Shown piece after piece: positions 20,240 through 29,501 of a stretch of 64,000 nt of DNA. Position 1 is the stretch's first letter, and each line of letters begins with the position of its first letter. Source of the stretch: Conexibacter woesei Iso977N. Lineage in GTDB: Bacteria; Actinomycetota; Thermoleophilia; Solirubrobacterales; Solirubrobacteraceae. Both the position numbers and the translations under genes were made by a program. Location: contig NZ_AUKG01000001.1 of the NCBI RefSeq assembly GCF_000424625.1, forward strand, positions 868,001-932,000, read 5' to 3'. The notes under the pieces are model-generated. The model was not told where the DNA came from and searched no databases. It worked only from the letters and a program-made list of their open reading frames with translations.

Positions 20240-21703
20240 TCACCAAACGCAAGTCGCGGCCCGTTCGCCGATCAGGATCGAGGGCGCCATCGTGTTGCCG
20301 CTCGGGACGACCGGCATCACCGACGCGTCGGCCACGCGGAGGCCGTCGATCCCGTAGACCTTCAACTTGGGATCGACGACCGCGGTCTCGCTGATCCCCA
20401 TCCGGCAGGTGCCGACCTGGTGGTGGTAGGTCAGCGCGGTGCGCCGCACGTACTCGCGCAGCTGCGCGTCGGTCCGGACCGTCGGCCCCGGGTAGAGCTC
20501 GCGCGCGCCCCACTCCTCGGCCAGCGTGGCCTGGGCGCCGATCTCGCGGCACTGGCGGACCGAGGCGCAGAGCGCGTCGAGGTCCTCGGGCGCGGTCAAG
20601 ATCATGGGGTCGATCAGCAGCTCGTCGTCGGGCTCGGGACCGGAGAGCCGCAGCGTCCCGCGGCTGGCCGGCGCGACCATCCCGGCCATCAGCGTGAAGC
20701 CGTCCGGCGGCCCGCTCATCCACGGCTCGTACATCGGCGCCATGAAGTGGATCGGCTGCGTGTCCGGCGCGCGCAGGCCGGGCCGTGAGCGCCACCACAG
20801 GTGCGTCTGGGCCGGGCCGAGCCCGGGCGACGGCGCGCCGACGGGACGCGTGGTCGCGAAGATCACCGGCGCGAGCAGGTGGTCGTGGAGGTTGGCGCCG
20901 ACGCCGCGCAGGTCGGCGACGACGTCGACGCCGAGCGCGGCGAGCGCTTCGGCCGGGCCGATCCCGGAGGCCATCAGGATCCGCGGGGACTCGAGCGTCC
21001 CGCCCGCCAGGATCACGTCGTCGGCACGCACCTGCACGGTGCGGCCGTCGCGCACGTACTCGACGCCGGTGCAGCGCGTGCCGTCGAGCAGGACCCGGCG
21101 TGCGCGGGCGCGCGTGAGCACCTGCAGCCGCGCGCTGTCGGCGACCGGCGCGAGGTACGCCGCGGCGGTCGAGCAGCGCCGGCCGTCGCGGATCGTCAGG
21201 TGCATGGTGGAGACGCCGTCGAGCGTCCCGTCGTTGTAGTCCTCGTTGAGCGGGAGACCCCACGAGCACGCGGCCTCGACGATCGCGGTGTGGATCGGAT
21301 CGACCCGTACATGTCGGTCGACGTGCAGCGGTCCGGCCTCGATGCGGTCGAAGTCAGGAGCCACGTCGTCCCAGCTCCAGCCGGTCGCGCCCGCGTCGGC
21401 CCACGCGTCGTAGTCCTCGCGCGCGCCGCGCACGTAGATCATGGCGTTGAGGCTCGTCGACCCGCCGAGCACGCGCCCGCGCGGCCAGTGCAGCCGGCGC
21501 CCGCCCGCGGCCGCCTGCGGCTGCGTGTGGTAGGCCCAGTCCTCGGGCGCGAACCACAGCTCGTGCGCGCGCGCCGGGTCGTGGATCGCGCCCGCGAGGT
21601 CCGGGCCGCCGGCCTCCAGCAGCAGGACCGACGCGCCCGCGTCGTGCAGGCGGCGCGCGGCGGCGGCGCCGGCCGCGCCGGCGCCCACCACGATCACGTC
21701 CAC
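20240..21703 (-). CDS. GMC-family FAD oxidoreductase (choline dehydrogenase-like)
   Basis: A 487-residue flavoenzyme that oxidises a primary or benzylic alcohol. Seen: the FAD Rossmann motif VGAGAAGAAAARRL at the very start, the GMC signature 1 WPRGRVLGGSTSLNAMIYVR, the second GMC region GTLESPRILMASGIGP, the active-site His in TYHHQVGTCRMG and the final VVPSGNTMAPSILIGERAA. It is the first gene of the island's left edge, in one minus-strand operon with the MoaF-like gene 9 bases upstream, and so under the operator at 22507. Alcohol substrate unknown; aryl alcohol is plausible in this context. Confidence 0.92.
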   Translation of the reverse strand: MDVIVVGAGAAGAAAARRLHDAGASVLLLEAGGPDLAGAIHDPARAHELWFAPEDWAYHTQPQAAAGGRRLHWPRGRVLGGSTSLNAMIYVRGAREDYDAWADAGATGWSWDDVAPDFDRIEAGPLHVDRHVRVDPIHTAIVEAACSWGLPLNEDYNDGTLDGVSTMHLTIRDGRRCSTAAAYLAPVADSARLQVLTRARARRVLLDGTRCTGVEYVRDGRTVQVRADDVILAGGTLESPRILMASGIGPAEALAALGVDVVADLRGVGANLHDHLLAPVIFATTRPVGAPSPGLGPAQTHLWWRSRPGLRAPDTQPIHFMAPMYEPWMSGPPDGFTLMAGMVAPASRGTLRLSGPEPDDELLIDPMILTAPEDLDALCASVRQCREIGAQATLAEEWGARELYPGPTVRTDAQLREYVRRTALTYHHQVGTCRMGISETAVVDPKLKVYGIDGLRVADASVMPVVPSGNTMAPSILIGERAATCVW

Positions 21704-21712
21704 GGTGTCGAC

Positions 21713-22498
21713 CTAGACCGGCTGGACGTCGGGGTAGGTGACGGACGCCAAGGTGATGATGTTGGCCCCCGACCGCGTGTGCTCGGCGGCGCCCGCGCCG
21801 GTCAGCCCGAGGAAGCGCCCGGTCGAGGTCAGCGCCCTCATGTCGTACAGGAACAGGCTGGCGACCGGGATCCGGAACTCGCGGAAGCAGAAGACGTACA
21901 GGTCGTCGTCGAACTTGTAGGTGCTGCTCAGGTCGACGTCGCCGTGCCCGCGCTGCACGCCCTCCAGGCACTGCCAGGCGTAGCGCTCGCTGCTGAGGTA
22001 GACGTGCTCGTAGAGGTGCGACGGGCTGTAGCGCTGCAGGAAGCGGCGGCCGATCAGCTCGCGCGTCGGGGCCGGGACGGGCGCGCCCGGCTCCGCGCCG
22101 TCGCCGGTGCTCGCGGGCCAGAACTGCTGGCCGACCTGCGGGACGCCGGCGACCGCCTCGGCGGCGATCGCGTGCTCGACGACGAGCGCGCGGCGCGTGC
22201 GCGTCGAGTGGATGATCGTCAGCGCCTCGCGCTCACGGCTGGTCAGCGGCAGGTCGACGAAGACCGCGTGCTCGCCGACGGCGACCGCGTCGTAGGGGTC
22301 GGTCGCGGCGGCTGCGCCGTCCCGGCTCCAGCGCACGGTGGTCGCGTCGAGAAAGTCGAGGACGAGCGACGGGCCGGTCGCGTCGTCGGCGGTGACGTGC
22401 AGCGACGTCCCGGTCAGGTCGAGCGCGGGCAGGCGGTTGGTGCCGATGCCGTGCGCGAAGTCCTCGTAGTTCTTCCAGCCGGGCTCGATGTCTGTCAT
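21713..22498 (-). CDS. MoaF-like protein (copy 1)
   Basis: A 261-residue protein matching in layout the second copy at 34636: both open with a short GTN-containing segment (GIGTNRLPALDL here), have an IGRRFLQRYSPSHLYEHVYL core (copy 2: GRRVQYIYDADHAYEHVYLN), a Y-W-x-C segment and a C-terminal strand-rich half. That is the two-part MoaF fold, named from the monoamine regulon of Klebsiella. The biochemical role of MoaF is not known. ATG 22498 sits only 8 bases from the operator's minus-strand -10-like half, suggesting a leaderless message. Shares the operon with the GMC oxidoreductase. Confidence 0.75.
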   Translation of the reverse strand: MTDIEPGWKNYEDFAHGIGTNRLPALDLTGTSLHVTADDATGPSLVLDFLDATTVRWSRDGAAAATDPYDAVAVGEHAVFVDLPLTSREREALTIIHSTRTRRALVVEHAIAAEAVAGVPQVGQQFWPASTGDGAEPGAPVPAPTRELIGRRFLQRYSPSHLYEHVYLSSERYAWQCLEGVQRGHGDVDLSSTYKFDDDLYVFCFREFRIPVASLFLYDMRALTSTGRFLGLTGAGAAEHTRSGANIITLASVTYPDVQPV

Positions 22499-22506
22499 GA
22501 GAGGAA

Positions 22507-22518
22507 ATCGTATAGGAT
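22507..22518. promoter_or_regulatory. Island operator, copy 1
   Basis: ATCGTATAGGAT, inside GGAAATCGTATAGGATCG, lies between the divergent MoaF-like (22498, minus) and SnoaL-like (22529, plus) genes. TAGGAT (22513-22518) is also a good -10 box for the plus strand, ten bases before that ATG. It matches the island consensus ATC(C/G)TATA(G/C)GAT at all positions. Confidence 0.7.
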
Positions 22519-22528
22519 CGATCGGGTC

Positions 22529-22918
22529 ATGTCTGCCTATGAGCTGATCCGCGCCCACTACGACGCCTCCGATCGCGGCGACCTCGACGGCATGCTCGCA
22601 CCGCTCGGTCCGCAGAGCGCCTGGACCGAGGCCGCGGGCTTCCCGTACGCGGGGACCTACGTCGGCCCGGACGCGGTCGTCGCCGGCGTCTTCGGCCGGA
22701 TCGCCGCCGACTGGGACGGCTACCGGTTCACGTTGGAGGACCTGATCGACGGCGGCGACCGCGTCGTCGGCGTCGGCACCTACACCGGCACCTGCAAGGC
22801 CACCAACAAGCCGATGCGCGCGCGGGTCGCGCACGTGTGGACCGTCGCCGACGGCGTCGTCGCGACGTTCGAGCAGTTCGTCGACACGGTGCCGGTCGCC
22901 CAGGCGATGGAGGCGTGA
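22529..22918 (+). CDS. SnoaL-like/NTF2-fold protein
   Basis: A 129-residue protein with the NTF2-like cone fold of the SnoaL family: YELIRAHYDASDRGDLDGML at the start, TYVGPDAVVAGVFGRIA, and the closing VAHVWTVADGVVATFEQFVD. Members are small isomerases, hydratases or ligand carriers. The ATG follows the -10-like TAGGAT by ten bases, so little or no leader is expected. Its stop overlaps the SDR start (GTGA), giving a coupled operon SnoaL-SDR-amidohydrolase. Confidence 0.88.
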   Translation: MSAYELIRAHYDASDRGDLDGMLAPLGPQSAWTEAAGFPYAGTYVGPDAVVAGVFGRIAADWDGYRFTLEDLIDGGDRVVGVGTYTGTCKATNKPMRARVAHVWTVADGVVATFEQFVDTVPVAQAMEA

Positions 22919-23634
22919 CCGGCGGGCTCGACGGTCGCGTCGTCGCCGTCACCGGCGGGGCGAGCGGGATCGGCGCGGCCTGCGTTGACGCGCTGGCCGC
23001 CGACGGTGCCAAGGTGTACGTGTTGGACGTCACCACGACCGGCGAGCCGTGGTCGCTGCGCGCCGACGTCACCGACCCCGCGTCGGTGGCGCGCGCGGTC
23101 GACCACATCGTCAACGCCGAGGGCCGGGTCGACGGCCTCGTCGCCAGCGCGGGCGTCCGCGGTCCGGACCGCGGCGCCGAGGAGCTGGACGTCGCCGACT
23201 TCGACGCGGTCCTGGACGTCAACCTGCGCGGCGTCTTCGTCACCTGCCAGGCGTTCGCGCGGCCGATGCTCGCGGCCGGCCGCGGCGCGATCGTCGCGAT
23301 CGGCTCGATGTCGGGCAACCACATCATCAACACGCCGATGCGGATCGCCGGCTACCACGCGGCCAAGGGCGGCGTGCGCGCGCTGGTCCGGGCGCTGGCG
23401 ACCGAATGGGGCCCGCGGGGCGTGCGCGTCAACCAGCTGTCGCCGGGCTACGTCGCGACGCCGCTCAGCGACGCCGACCCCGAGCACCACGACGCGTGGC
23501 GCGACGCGACGGTCCTCGGCCGCCTCGGCACGCCGGAGGAGATCGCGGCCGGCGTGCGCTTCCTGCTCGGCGACGGCGCGGCGTTCTGCTGCGGGGCCGA
23601 GCTGCTGATGGACGGCGGCTACGTGCTGCGCTGA
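22915..23634 (+). CDS. Short-chain dehydrogenase/reductase
   Basis: A 239-residue SDR with TGGASGIG, a catalytic Ser in IGSMSGN and YHAAK. GTG 22915 overlaps the stop of the SnoaL-like gene by four bases; upstream in-frame codons lie inside that gene and are not conserved-looking. The C-terminal FCCGAELLMDGGYVLR is the usual SDR end, with an unusual pair of cysteines. Likely oxidises a hydroxy intermediate of the island's pathway. Confidence 0.9.
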   Translation: MTGGLDGRVVAVTGGASGIGAACVDALAADGAKVYVLDVTTTGEPWSLRADVTDPASVARAVDHIVNAEGRVDGLVASAGVRGPDRGAEELDVADFDAVLDVNLRGVFVTCQAFARPMLAAGRGAIVAIGSMSGNHIINTPMRIAGYHAAKGGVRALVRALATEWGPRGVRVNQLSPGYVATPLSDADPEHHDAWRDATVLGRLGTPEEIAAGVRFLLGDGAAFCCGAELLMDGGYVLR

Positions 23635-23676
23635 GCAGCCGACACCACCAACAACGAGACCGACCCAAGGACGACC

Positions 23677-25377
23677 ATGGACCATCCCGCCGACCTCGCC
23701 TTCACCGGCGGCTCGATCATCACCCTCGACGGCGCCGGCACCGTCGCGAGCGCCCTCGCGGTCCGGGACGGCCGGATCGCCTACGTCGGCGACGCCGCGG
23801 GCCTGCGCGAGCACCTCGGCGCGGGCACCGAGGTCGTCGACCTCGCCGGCCGCGCGGTCCTGCCCGGGATCAACGACTCGCACCTGCACGCGCTGATGTA
23901 CGGCGCGCGCCAGCCGCCGCTGACGCTCGACGTCTCGCCCGGCGCGGCGCGCTCGCTGGAGGAGATCGCGAACATCCTGCGCGAGGCCGCGGCGAAGGTC
24001 CCGGCCGGGACCTGGCTGCGCGGCATCGGCTGGGACCGCGGCTACCTCGCCGAGTGCGTCGCCGACCCCGAGCGGCTGCCGACGCGGTGGGACATCGACG
24101 CGGTCACGCCCGACCACCCGGTCCTGCTCGACGAGACCTACGGTCACACGTCGTGGGTCAACACGAAGGCCTTGGCACTGGCGGGCGTGACCAAGGACAC
24201 CACCTCGGCGCCGGGCTCGGAGATCGTGCGCGAGGCCAACGGCGAGCCGACCGGCCTGCTGCGCGAGATCGCCGCGCAGGCGTTGATCCAAGGCGTCGCG
24301 CCGGCGCTCACGCGCGCCGAGCGCCGTGCGGCGATCGCGCTGGCCCAGGACCAGCTCTCGGCGCTGGGCATCACGAGCTACACCGAGCCCGCGCTCGGGC
24401 CGGGCGGCGACCAGGTGCTCGGCGGTGCGTTCGCCGACGAGGGCATCCGCGTCTACGAGGAGCTGGCGCTGGCGGGCGAGCTGCGCGCGCGGATCAACGT
24501 ATTGCTGTTGTTCGGCGAGCCCGACGGGACCGCGGGCGCCGACGACATCCGCGCGGGGATCGAGACCTACACCATGCCCGACGCCGCGCCGGAGTGGCTG
24601 CGGATCGCGGGCGTCAAGATCTTCGCCGACGGCATCCCGCCGTCGAAGACCTCGTGGATGAACGAGCCCTACGTCGGCGGCGGGACCGGCTCGCTCGTCA
24701 TCCGTGGTGCCGACGACCGCGAGCGCGAGGCCGAGCTGCGCAGGATGGTGGGGATCGCGCACCGCGCCGGCATGCAGGTCGGGATCCACGCTACCGGCGA
24801 CCGCGCGATCGACGCGACCGTCGCGGCGTTCGTCGCCGCCCAGGAGTCCGGCGGCCCGCGTGACCTGCGCCACTACGTCATCCACGGCGACTTCCTGTCG
24901 GCGCGCACGCGCGAGCGGATCGTCCGCCACGGCATCGGCGTCAACGCGCAGCCGGTCATCCACACCACCTTGGCCGAGCTGCTGGCCGACGTCGTCGGGC
25001 CCCAGCGCGCCGACGACCAGTGGCCGCTGCGCGCGCTGATCGACGCGGGCGGCGCGCCGTGCCTGAGCAGCGACGCGCCGATCACGTCGCCCGACTGGCG
25101 CGCGGGCGTCGCCGCGGCGGTACTGCGGGAGTCGAAGGCGAGCGGCCGCGTGTCCGGGCCCGAGCACCGCATCACGGTGACCGAGGCGCTGCGCGGCTAC
25201 ACGATCAACGCGGCCCGGCAGGACCACGCCGAGGACCTGAAGGGGTCGCTCGAGGCCGGCAAGGTCGCCGACCTCTGCGTCCTCGGCGCCGACCCGCTGG
25301 CGATCGACCCGTCCGAGATCCCGGACGTGCCGGTCGTGCAGACGGTGCTCGACGGCCGGACCGTCTACCGCGCCTGA
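23677..25377 (+). CDS. YtcJ-like metal-dependent amidohydrolase (copy 1)
   Basis: A 566-residue amidohydrolase of the YtcJ/amidohydrolase-3 type. Metal ligands are visible: the HxH pair in INDSHLHALMYG, the lysine in GVKIFADGIPP, His in GIHATGDRAID, His in HYVIHGD and Asp in LSSDAPITSPDWR. It also has the family's central GWDRGYLAE and GHTSWVNTKAL segments, which are missing in copy 2. Such enzymes hydrolyse C-N amide bonds of varied, often N-acylated, substrates. Transcribed with the SnoaL-like and SDR genes; 13 bases overlap the convergent deacetylase-like gene. Confidence 0.9.
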   Translation: MDHPADLAFTGGSIITLDGAGTVASALAVRDGRIAYVGDAAGLREHLGAGTEVVDLAGRAVLPGINDSHLHALMYGARQPPLTLDVSPGAARSLEEIANILREAAAKVPAGTWLRGIGWDRGYLAECVADPERLPTRWDIDAVTPDHPVLLDETYGHTSWVNTKALALAGVTKDTTSAPGSEIVREANGEPTGLLREIAAQALIQGVAPALTRAERRAAIALAQDQLSALGITSYTEPALGPGGDQVLGGAFADEGIRVYEELALAGELRARINVLLLFGEPDGTAGADDIRAGIETYTMPDAAPEWLRIAGVKIFADGIPPSKTSWMNEPYVGGGTGSLVIRGADDREREAELRRMVGIAHRAGMQVGIHATGDRAIDATVAAFVAAQESGGPRDLRHYVIHGDFLSARTRERIVRHGIGVNAQPVIHTTLAELLADVVGPQRADDQWPLRALIDAGGAPCLSSDAPITSPDWRAGVAAAVLRESKASGRVSGPEHRITVTEALRGYTINAARQDHAEDLKGSLEAGKVADLCVLGADPLAIDPSEIPDVPVVQTVLDGRTVYRA

Positions 25378-26417
25378 GCGATCGCCGCGGCCTGGTGGGG
25401 CTGGAGCTCCTGCCCCGCCGGGCCGGCCATGTTGGGGAGGAACGGGTCCTCGACCCCGGTCCGGACGCCCGCCAGCGTCTCGATGACGGCGAGCGCGAGG
25501 AACGGGACCGAGGCCTCGTGGTAGCCGCCCTCGTGGATGGCCACCACCTTGCCTTGGGCGAAGGCCATCAACTCGGTCGTCAGCGCGCGGTAGGCGTCGG
25601 AGTGCAGCATCAGGCGCGCGTGCGGGTCCATGCCCGCGGAGTCGAAGCCGCAGGCGATGACCACCAGCCCGGGCGCGAAGCGGCGCAGCGCGGGGAGGAC
25701 GACCTCGGAGAACGCGTGCGCGTAGGCGCCCGCGCCCGAGCCGGGCGGCAGCGGGATGTTGATGGTGTCGCCCGTGTTCTCGCCGACGCCGCCGGAGCCG
25801 GGCGGGAACACGGAGTCCTGATGCAGCGAGATCGTCAGGACCGACGGGTCGCGCGCGAACGCGGCCTGCGTGCCGTTGCCGTGGTGGGCGTCCCAGTCGA
25901 CGATCGCGACGCGCTCGATCCCGCGCGCCCGCGCGTGGGCCGCGGCGAGCGCGGCGTTGGCGAGCAGGCAGAAGCCCATCCCGCGGTCGGCGAGCGCGTG
26001 GTGGCCGGGCGGGCGGACCAACACGTAGGCGTTGTTCACCGCGCCGTCGAGGACGGCGTCGACCGCCGCCAGGCCGCCGCCCACGGCCAGCGCCGCGAGC
26101 ATGAAGCCGCCGGGGCCGAACGGGGAGTGGCCGTCGCCCGCGTCGCCGCCGCCGGCCGCGGACTCGCGCTCCAGGCGGTCGAGGTAGGCGGCGTCGTGGA
26201 TCCGGAGCAGCTCGTCGCGCGTCGCCTCGCGCGCGTGTACCTGTGTCAGCTGCGAGGTCAGGCCCGACGCGTCGAGCAGGTTCTTGATCCGCCGCTTGCC
26301 CTCGGCGGACTCGGCATGCTGCCCGGGCTGGACCCAGCCGCCCGCGCGCAGCGGCCCGGCACCGACCGGGTTGTGCCACATCAGCCGTTCGTCCCACACC
26401 AGCCCGGTCGAAAGCAT
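25365..26417 (-). CDS. Histone-deacetylase/acetylpolyamine-amidohydrolase family protein
   Basis: A 350-residue zinc hydrolase. Seen: LVRPPGHHALADRGMGFC with the His pair, VDWDAHHGNGTQ with zinc-binding Asp and His, LHQDSVFPPGSGG, and CGFDSAGMDPHARL with the third zinc ligand, then IHEGGYH. Bacterial members remove acyl groups from amines such as acetylpolyamines. ATG 26417 begins the conserved LVWDERLMWHNP. It lies seven bases from the operator at 26425, so the message would be nearly leaderless. In the island it may free an amine or acid from an acylated substrate; that is inference. Confidence 0.9.
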   Translation of the reverse strand: MLSTGLVWDERLMWHNPVGAGPLRAGGWVQPGQHAESAEGKRRIKNLLDASGLTSQLTQVHAREATRDELLRIHDAAYLDRLERESAAGGGDAGDGHSPFGPGGFMLAALAVGGGLAAVDAVLDGAVNNAYVLVRPPGHHALADRGMGFCLLANAALAAAHARARGIERVAIVDWDAHHGNGTQAAFARDPSVLTISLHQDSVFPPGSGGVGENTGDTINIPLPPGSGAGAYAHAFSEVVLPALRRFAPGLVVIACGFDSAGMDPHARLMLHSDAYRALTTELMAFAQGKVVAIHEGGYHEASVPFLALAVIETLAGVRTGVEDPFLPNMAGPAGQELQPHQAAAIAQAR

Positions 26418-26424
26418 GAGCCAA

Positions 26425-26436
26425 AACATATACGAT
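26425..26436. promoter_or_regulatory. Island operator, copy 2
   Basis: AACATATACGAT matches the island consensus at all but two positions; the right half TATACGAT is exact. It lies between the divergent deacetylase-like gene (start 26417) and the SDR gene (26515). Confidence 0.5.
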
Positions 26437-26514
26437 CCGAGCGAGGTGATCGGCGGCGCGCAGGCGCGCGGCCGGAGCCCCCACAACGACGACGAAAGGC
26501 AGCACCAGAACACC

Positions 26515-27318
26515 ATGCGTCTCGACGGCAAGGTCGCGGTCATCACCGGAGGGGGGACCGGCATCGGCGCGGCGGCGGCGCGGTCGCTCGCCGCTGCGGG
26601 CGCCAGGGTCGCGGTGACCGGGCGGCGGCCGGAGCCGCTGCAGGCGGTCGCGCAGGAGATCGGCGGCTTCGCGGTCGCGGGCGATGCGGCGAAGGCCGAC
26701 GAGGTCCGCAACACGCTCGCCGCCGTGCGCGAGCACTTCGGCGGTGCGCCGATCGACGTCGTCGTCGCCAACGCCGGCGGCCACGGGCTCGGCTCCGCCC
26801 TGGACACCGACGACGCCGGCTGGGCGACCTCGTGGGACGTCAACGTCACGACCGCGTTCCTGCTCGCGCGCGAGGCGCTCCCGGACCTGATCCAAACCCA
26901 GGGCTCGATCGTCGTGGTGTCCAGCCTCGCCGGGGTCATGGCGGGCCCGGACGTGCTCGGCTACACGACCGGCAAGCACGCGCTGATCGGCCTGACGAAG
27001 TCGCTGGCGCGCGACTACGGCAAGCACGGCGTGCGCGCCAACGCGGTCTGCCCCGGCTGGGTCCGGACGCCGATGGCCGACGAGCAGATGGACGAGCTCG
27101 GCGCGCTCGGCGCCGGAACCCGCGAGGAGGCCTACGCGCTGGCGACCTCCGAGGTCCCGCTGCGCCGTGCCGCCACCGCCGAGGACATCGCGAACATCGT
27201 GACGTTCCTGGCCTCGCCGCTGAGCGCCGCGATGACGGGCACGACGGTCATGGCCGACTGCGGCGCGCACGTCGTCGACCTGCCGACGCTCGCCTTCGAG
27301 CGCCTCCAACAACATTGA
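26515..27318 (+). CDS. Short-chain dehydrogenase/reductase
   Basis: A 267-residue SDR with TGGGTGIG, VVANAGGHG, the catalytic Ser in VVSSLAG and YTTGK. ATG 26515 begins the Rossmann fold; the frame is open back to an ATG at 26419, but that would place the operator inside the gene. Its stop codon overlaps the -35 box (TTGACT) of the next promoter. Belongs to the island regulon and probably oxidises or reduces a pathway intermediate. Confidence 0.9.
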   Translation: MRLDGKVAVITGGGTGIGAAAARSLAAAGARVAVTGRRPEPLQAVAQEIGGFAVAGDAAKADEVRNTLAAVREHFGGAPIDVVVANAGGHGLGSALDTDDAGWATSWDVNVTTAFLLAREALPDLIQTQGSIVVVSSLAGVMAGPDVLGYTTGKHALIGLTKSLARDYGKHGVRANAVCPGWVRTPMADEQMDELGALGAGTREEAYALATSEVPLRRAATAEDIANIVTFLASPLSAAMTGTTVMADCGAHVVDLPTLAFERLQQH

Positions 27319-27344
27319 CTTCGCTGAAGGAAATCCTATAGGAT
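27315..27344 (+). promoter_or_regulatory. Promoter and perfect island operator for ABC importer 1
   Basis: TTGACT (27315-27320), an 18-base spacer and TAGGAT (27339-27344) make a good vegetative promoter. The perfect palindrome ATCCTATAGGAT (27333-27344), extended to GGAAATC on the left, covers the -10 box, so a bound regulator would exclude RNA polymerase. It drives the substrate-binding protein gene and the ABC operon after it. Confidence 0.75.
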
Positions 27345-27398
27345 TCCGGATCACGTCACGCACGATGCTGCGTGGCGGGGAACCAGCGAAGGAGGAGT

Positions 27399-28637
27399 GT
27401 GTTGCTGAGGATCGGACTCCGCGCGGCATCTGCCGCCGCGGTTGGACTCGCCCTGCTCGCCGCCGGATGCGGCAGCAGCGGTTCGTCCGACACCACGAAG
27501 TCGTCATCGGCGAGTGCCTCGGGCGCCGCCGCGTCAGGGCCGTCCTGCAAGGGCGGCAAGATCAAGATCGGGTCGGTCTCGACCCTCTCCGGGGCGGTCA
27601 CGTTCCCGGACGTCTCGGGCGCGGCCAGGGCCACGTTCGACCAGCTCAACGCCAGGGGCGGGATCAACGGCTGCAAGGTCGACTACGTCGTCGAGGACGA
27701 CAAGGGCGACCCGCAGACCGCCACGCAGGCGGCGCGCGACCTCGTGCAGAACCAGGGCGTCGTGGCGCTGGCCGGCTCCGGCGGCCTGCTCGACTGCGAG
27801 GTCAACGGGCAGTTCTACGCCCAGCAGAGGATCGGCGCGGTGTCCGGCCTCGGCGTCGACGGCGCCTGCTGGTCGACGCCGAACATCTCACCGGTCAACG
27901 TCGGCCCGTTCACGCTGACGACCGCGATGCTCTACTACGCGTCGGAGAAGCTGAAGCTCGACAAGCTCTGCGTCGTCAACTACATCCTGGCGGGCACGAA
28001 GAAGGCCTACCAGAACGCGGTCGACCAGTGGACCAAGCTGACGGGCAAGAGGCTCACGCTCTTCGACCAGACGCTGCCGCCGCAGGGCGACTACACGCCC
28101 TACGTGCTCAAGACCAAGAGGGCCGGCTGCCAGATGGTGCTGTCCAACGCGGTCGAGCCGCAGGCGCTGTCGTGGATGAAGATCGTCGACCAGCAGAAGA
28201 TCTCCGGCATCAAGTGGTTCTTCCTGGCGCCGGGCTACTCCGACGCCGTCGCCAAGGCGCTCGAGAACACCAGGTCGGACGTCTACGCCGGCACCGAGTG
28301 GGAGCCCTACACCGACAAGGAGAGCTCCGCGAACACCGACTGGCGTTCGACGATGGAGGCCGCCGGCCGTCCGCTGACCGCGTTCTCGCAGGGCGGCTAT
28401 GAGTCGGCGACCGTCATGGCCGACGTGCTCAGGTCGATCAGGGGCGACATCACGCGGGACTCCGTGTACCAGGCCCTGGTCGACATGAAGCCCATCTCGA
28501 CGCCGCTGACCGGCACGCCGTACGTCTTCGGCCCCGGCAGGACGCACGCGTCGAACACCGCGACCAAGATCATGCAGTTGGACCACGGGACCTGGAAGGT
28601 CTCGACGCCCGACTGGGTCGTCCTTCCCAAGTCCTAG
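27399..28637 (+). CDS. ABC importer substrate-binding lipoprotein (LivK type), importer 1
   Basis: A 412-residue lipoprotein. The lipobox LLAAGC ends the signal peptide and marks the lipidated cysteine. A Ser/Ala-rich linker leads to a type I periplasmic-binding fold (GKIKIGSVSTLSGAVTFPDV, then GGINGCKVDYVVEDDKGDP). AAGGAGG (27389-27395) precedes GTG 27399 and TTG 27402; either could start. Most arginines are AGG. LivK-type proteins bind branched amino acids, amides or aromatic acids; this context favours an aromatic compound or conjugate. It is the first gene of the operon with LivH, LivM-LivG and LivF. Confidence 0.9.
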   Translation: MLLRIGLRAASAAAVGLALLAAGCGSSGSSDTTKSSSASASGAAASGPSCKGGKIKIGSVSTLSGAVTFPDVSGAARATFDQLNARGGINGCKVDYVVEDDKGDPQTATQAARDLVQNQGVVALAGSGGLLDCEVNGQFYAQQRIGAVSGLGVDGACWSTPNISPVNVGPFTLTTAMLYYASEKLKLDKLCVVNYILAGTKKAYQNAVDQWTKLTGKRLTLFDQTLPPQGDYTPYVLKTKRAGCQMVLSNAVEPQALSWMKIVDQQKISGIKWFFLAPGYSDAVAKALENTRSDVYAGTEWEPYTDKESSANTDWRSTMEAAGRPLTAFSQGGYESATVMADVLRSIRGDITRDSVYQALVDMKPISTPLTGTPYVFGPGRTHASNTATKIMQLDHGTWKVSTPDWVVLPKS

Positions 28638-28640
28638 GAC

Positions 28641-29501
28641 ATGATCACCAATGGCGTGGCCGGCCTCGCGGCCGGCGGGACCTACGCGTTGCTCGGCGTC
28701 TGCGTCGTGCTGCTCTACCGCGTCGTCGCGGTGGTCAGCTTCGCAGGCGCCGCGCTCGCGGCCTTCGGCGCGTTCACCACGACCGTGCTCACCGAGCACG
28801 GCTGGGCGTTCACGCCGGCCTTGATCGTCGGCGTCGCGTGCGGCGCCGCGGTCACCGCGCTGGCCGGCCTCGTCATGGCGACGTGGTTCGCCGAGTCGAG
28901 CCCGTCGACGAAGGCGGCCGTCATGGTCGCCTTCCTCGTCGGCCTGATCTCGCTCGGCGCCCGCATCTTCGGCGCCGAGCACCCGCACGACTTCCCGTCG
29001 CCGTTCTCGGGCGGCGTGGTGACGATCGCGGGTGCCGTCATCACGGAGGCGAGCGTCATCACGGTGGTGCTCGCCGCCGCGCTGACCGTCGGGATCTCCG
29101 CGTTCCTGAAGCGGACGCGGACCGGCGTGCGGCTGCGGGCGCTCTCGGAGCGCCCGTCGACCGCCGAGCACCTCGGCCTGCGCACGCGCTGGCTGGCGTG
29201 CGGCATGTGGGCGACCTCGGGCGCGCTGGCGACGATCGCGATCGTCGTCATCGCCCCGAGCCGCACGCCCTCGTTCAGCTCGCTGAGCCTGCTGATCGTC
29301 CCGGCTCTGGCCGCGGCCCTGATCGGGCTCTTCCAGTCGATCGAGATCGCGTTCTTCGGCGGCCTCGCGCTCGGGATCCTCGAGGGCGTCGCCGCGGGGA
29401 TCGATCAGATCCAGGAGTACCGGGGCGTGCTGCCGTTCGCCGTGATCCTCGTCGCGCTGCTGTGGTCGCAGCGCAAGGAGCAGTGGGATGAAGCGCGTTA
29501 G
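28641..29501 (+). CDS. ABC importer permease (LivH type), importer 1
   Basis: A 286-residue membrane protein with about eight hydrophobic segments and the branched-chain-transporter permease layout; LLRALSSRP-like KRTRTGVRLRALSERPSTAE is the cytoplasmic coupling loop that contacts the ATPase. It starts three bases after the binding-protein stop and its end overlaps the fused LivM-LivG gene by 14 bases. The matching permease of importer 2 (56437) has the same FGAxHPH(D/N)FPxPF loop, so the two importers are paralogous. Confidence 0.9.
   Translation: MITNGVAGLAAGGTYALLGVCVVLLYRVVAVVSFAGAALAAFGAFTTTVLTEHGWAFTPALIVGVACGAAVTALAGLVMATWFAESSPSTKAAVMVAFLVGLISLGARIFGAEHPHDFPSPFSGGVVTIAGAVITEASVITVVLAAALTVGISAFLKRTRTGVRLRALSERPSTAEHLGLRTRWLACGMWATSGALATIAIVVIAPSRTPSFSSLSLLIVPALAAALIGLFQSIEIAFFGGLALGILEGVAAGIDQIQEYRGVLPFAVILVALLWSQRKEQWDEAR

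Noticed and set aside
22780-27507. Very long open frame on the minus strand
   Set aside because: It runs antisense to several clear genes (SDR, amidohydrolase, SDR) and its product is Arg/Ala/Gly/Asp-rich without domains; it is a by-product of high GC.
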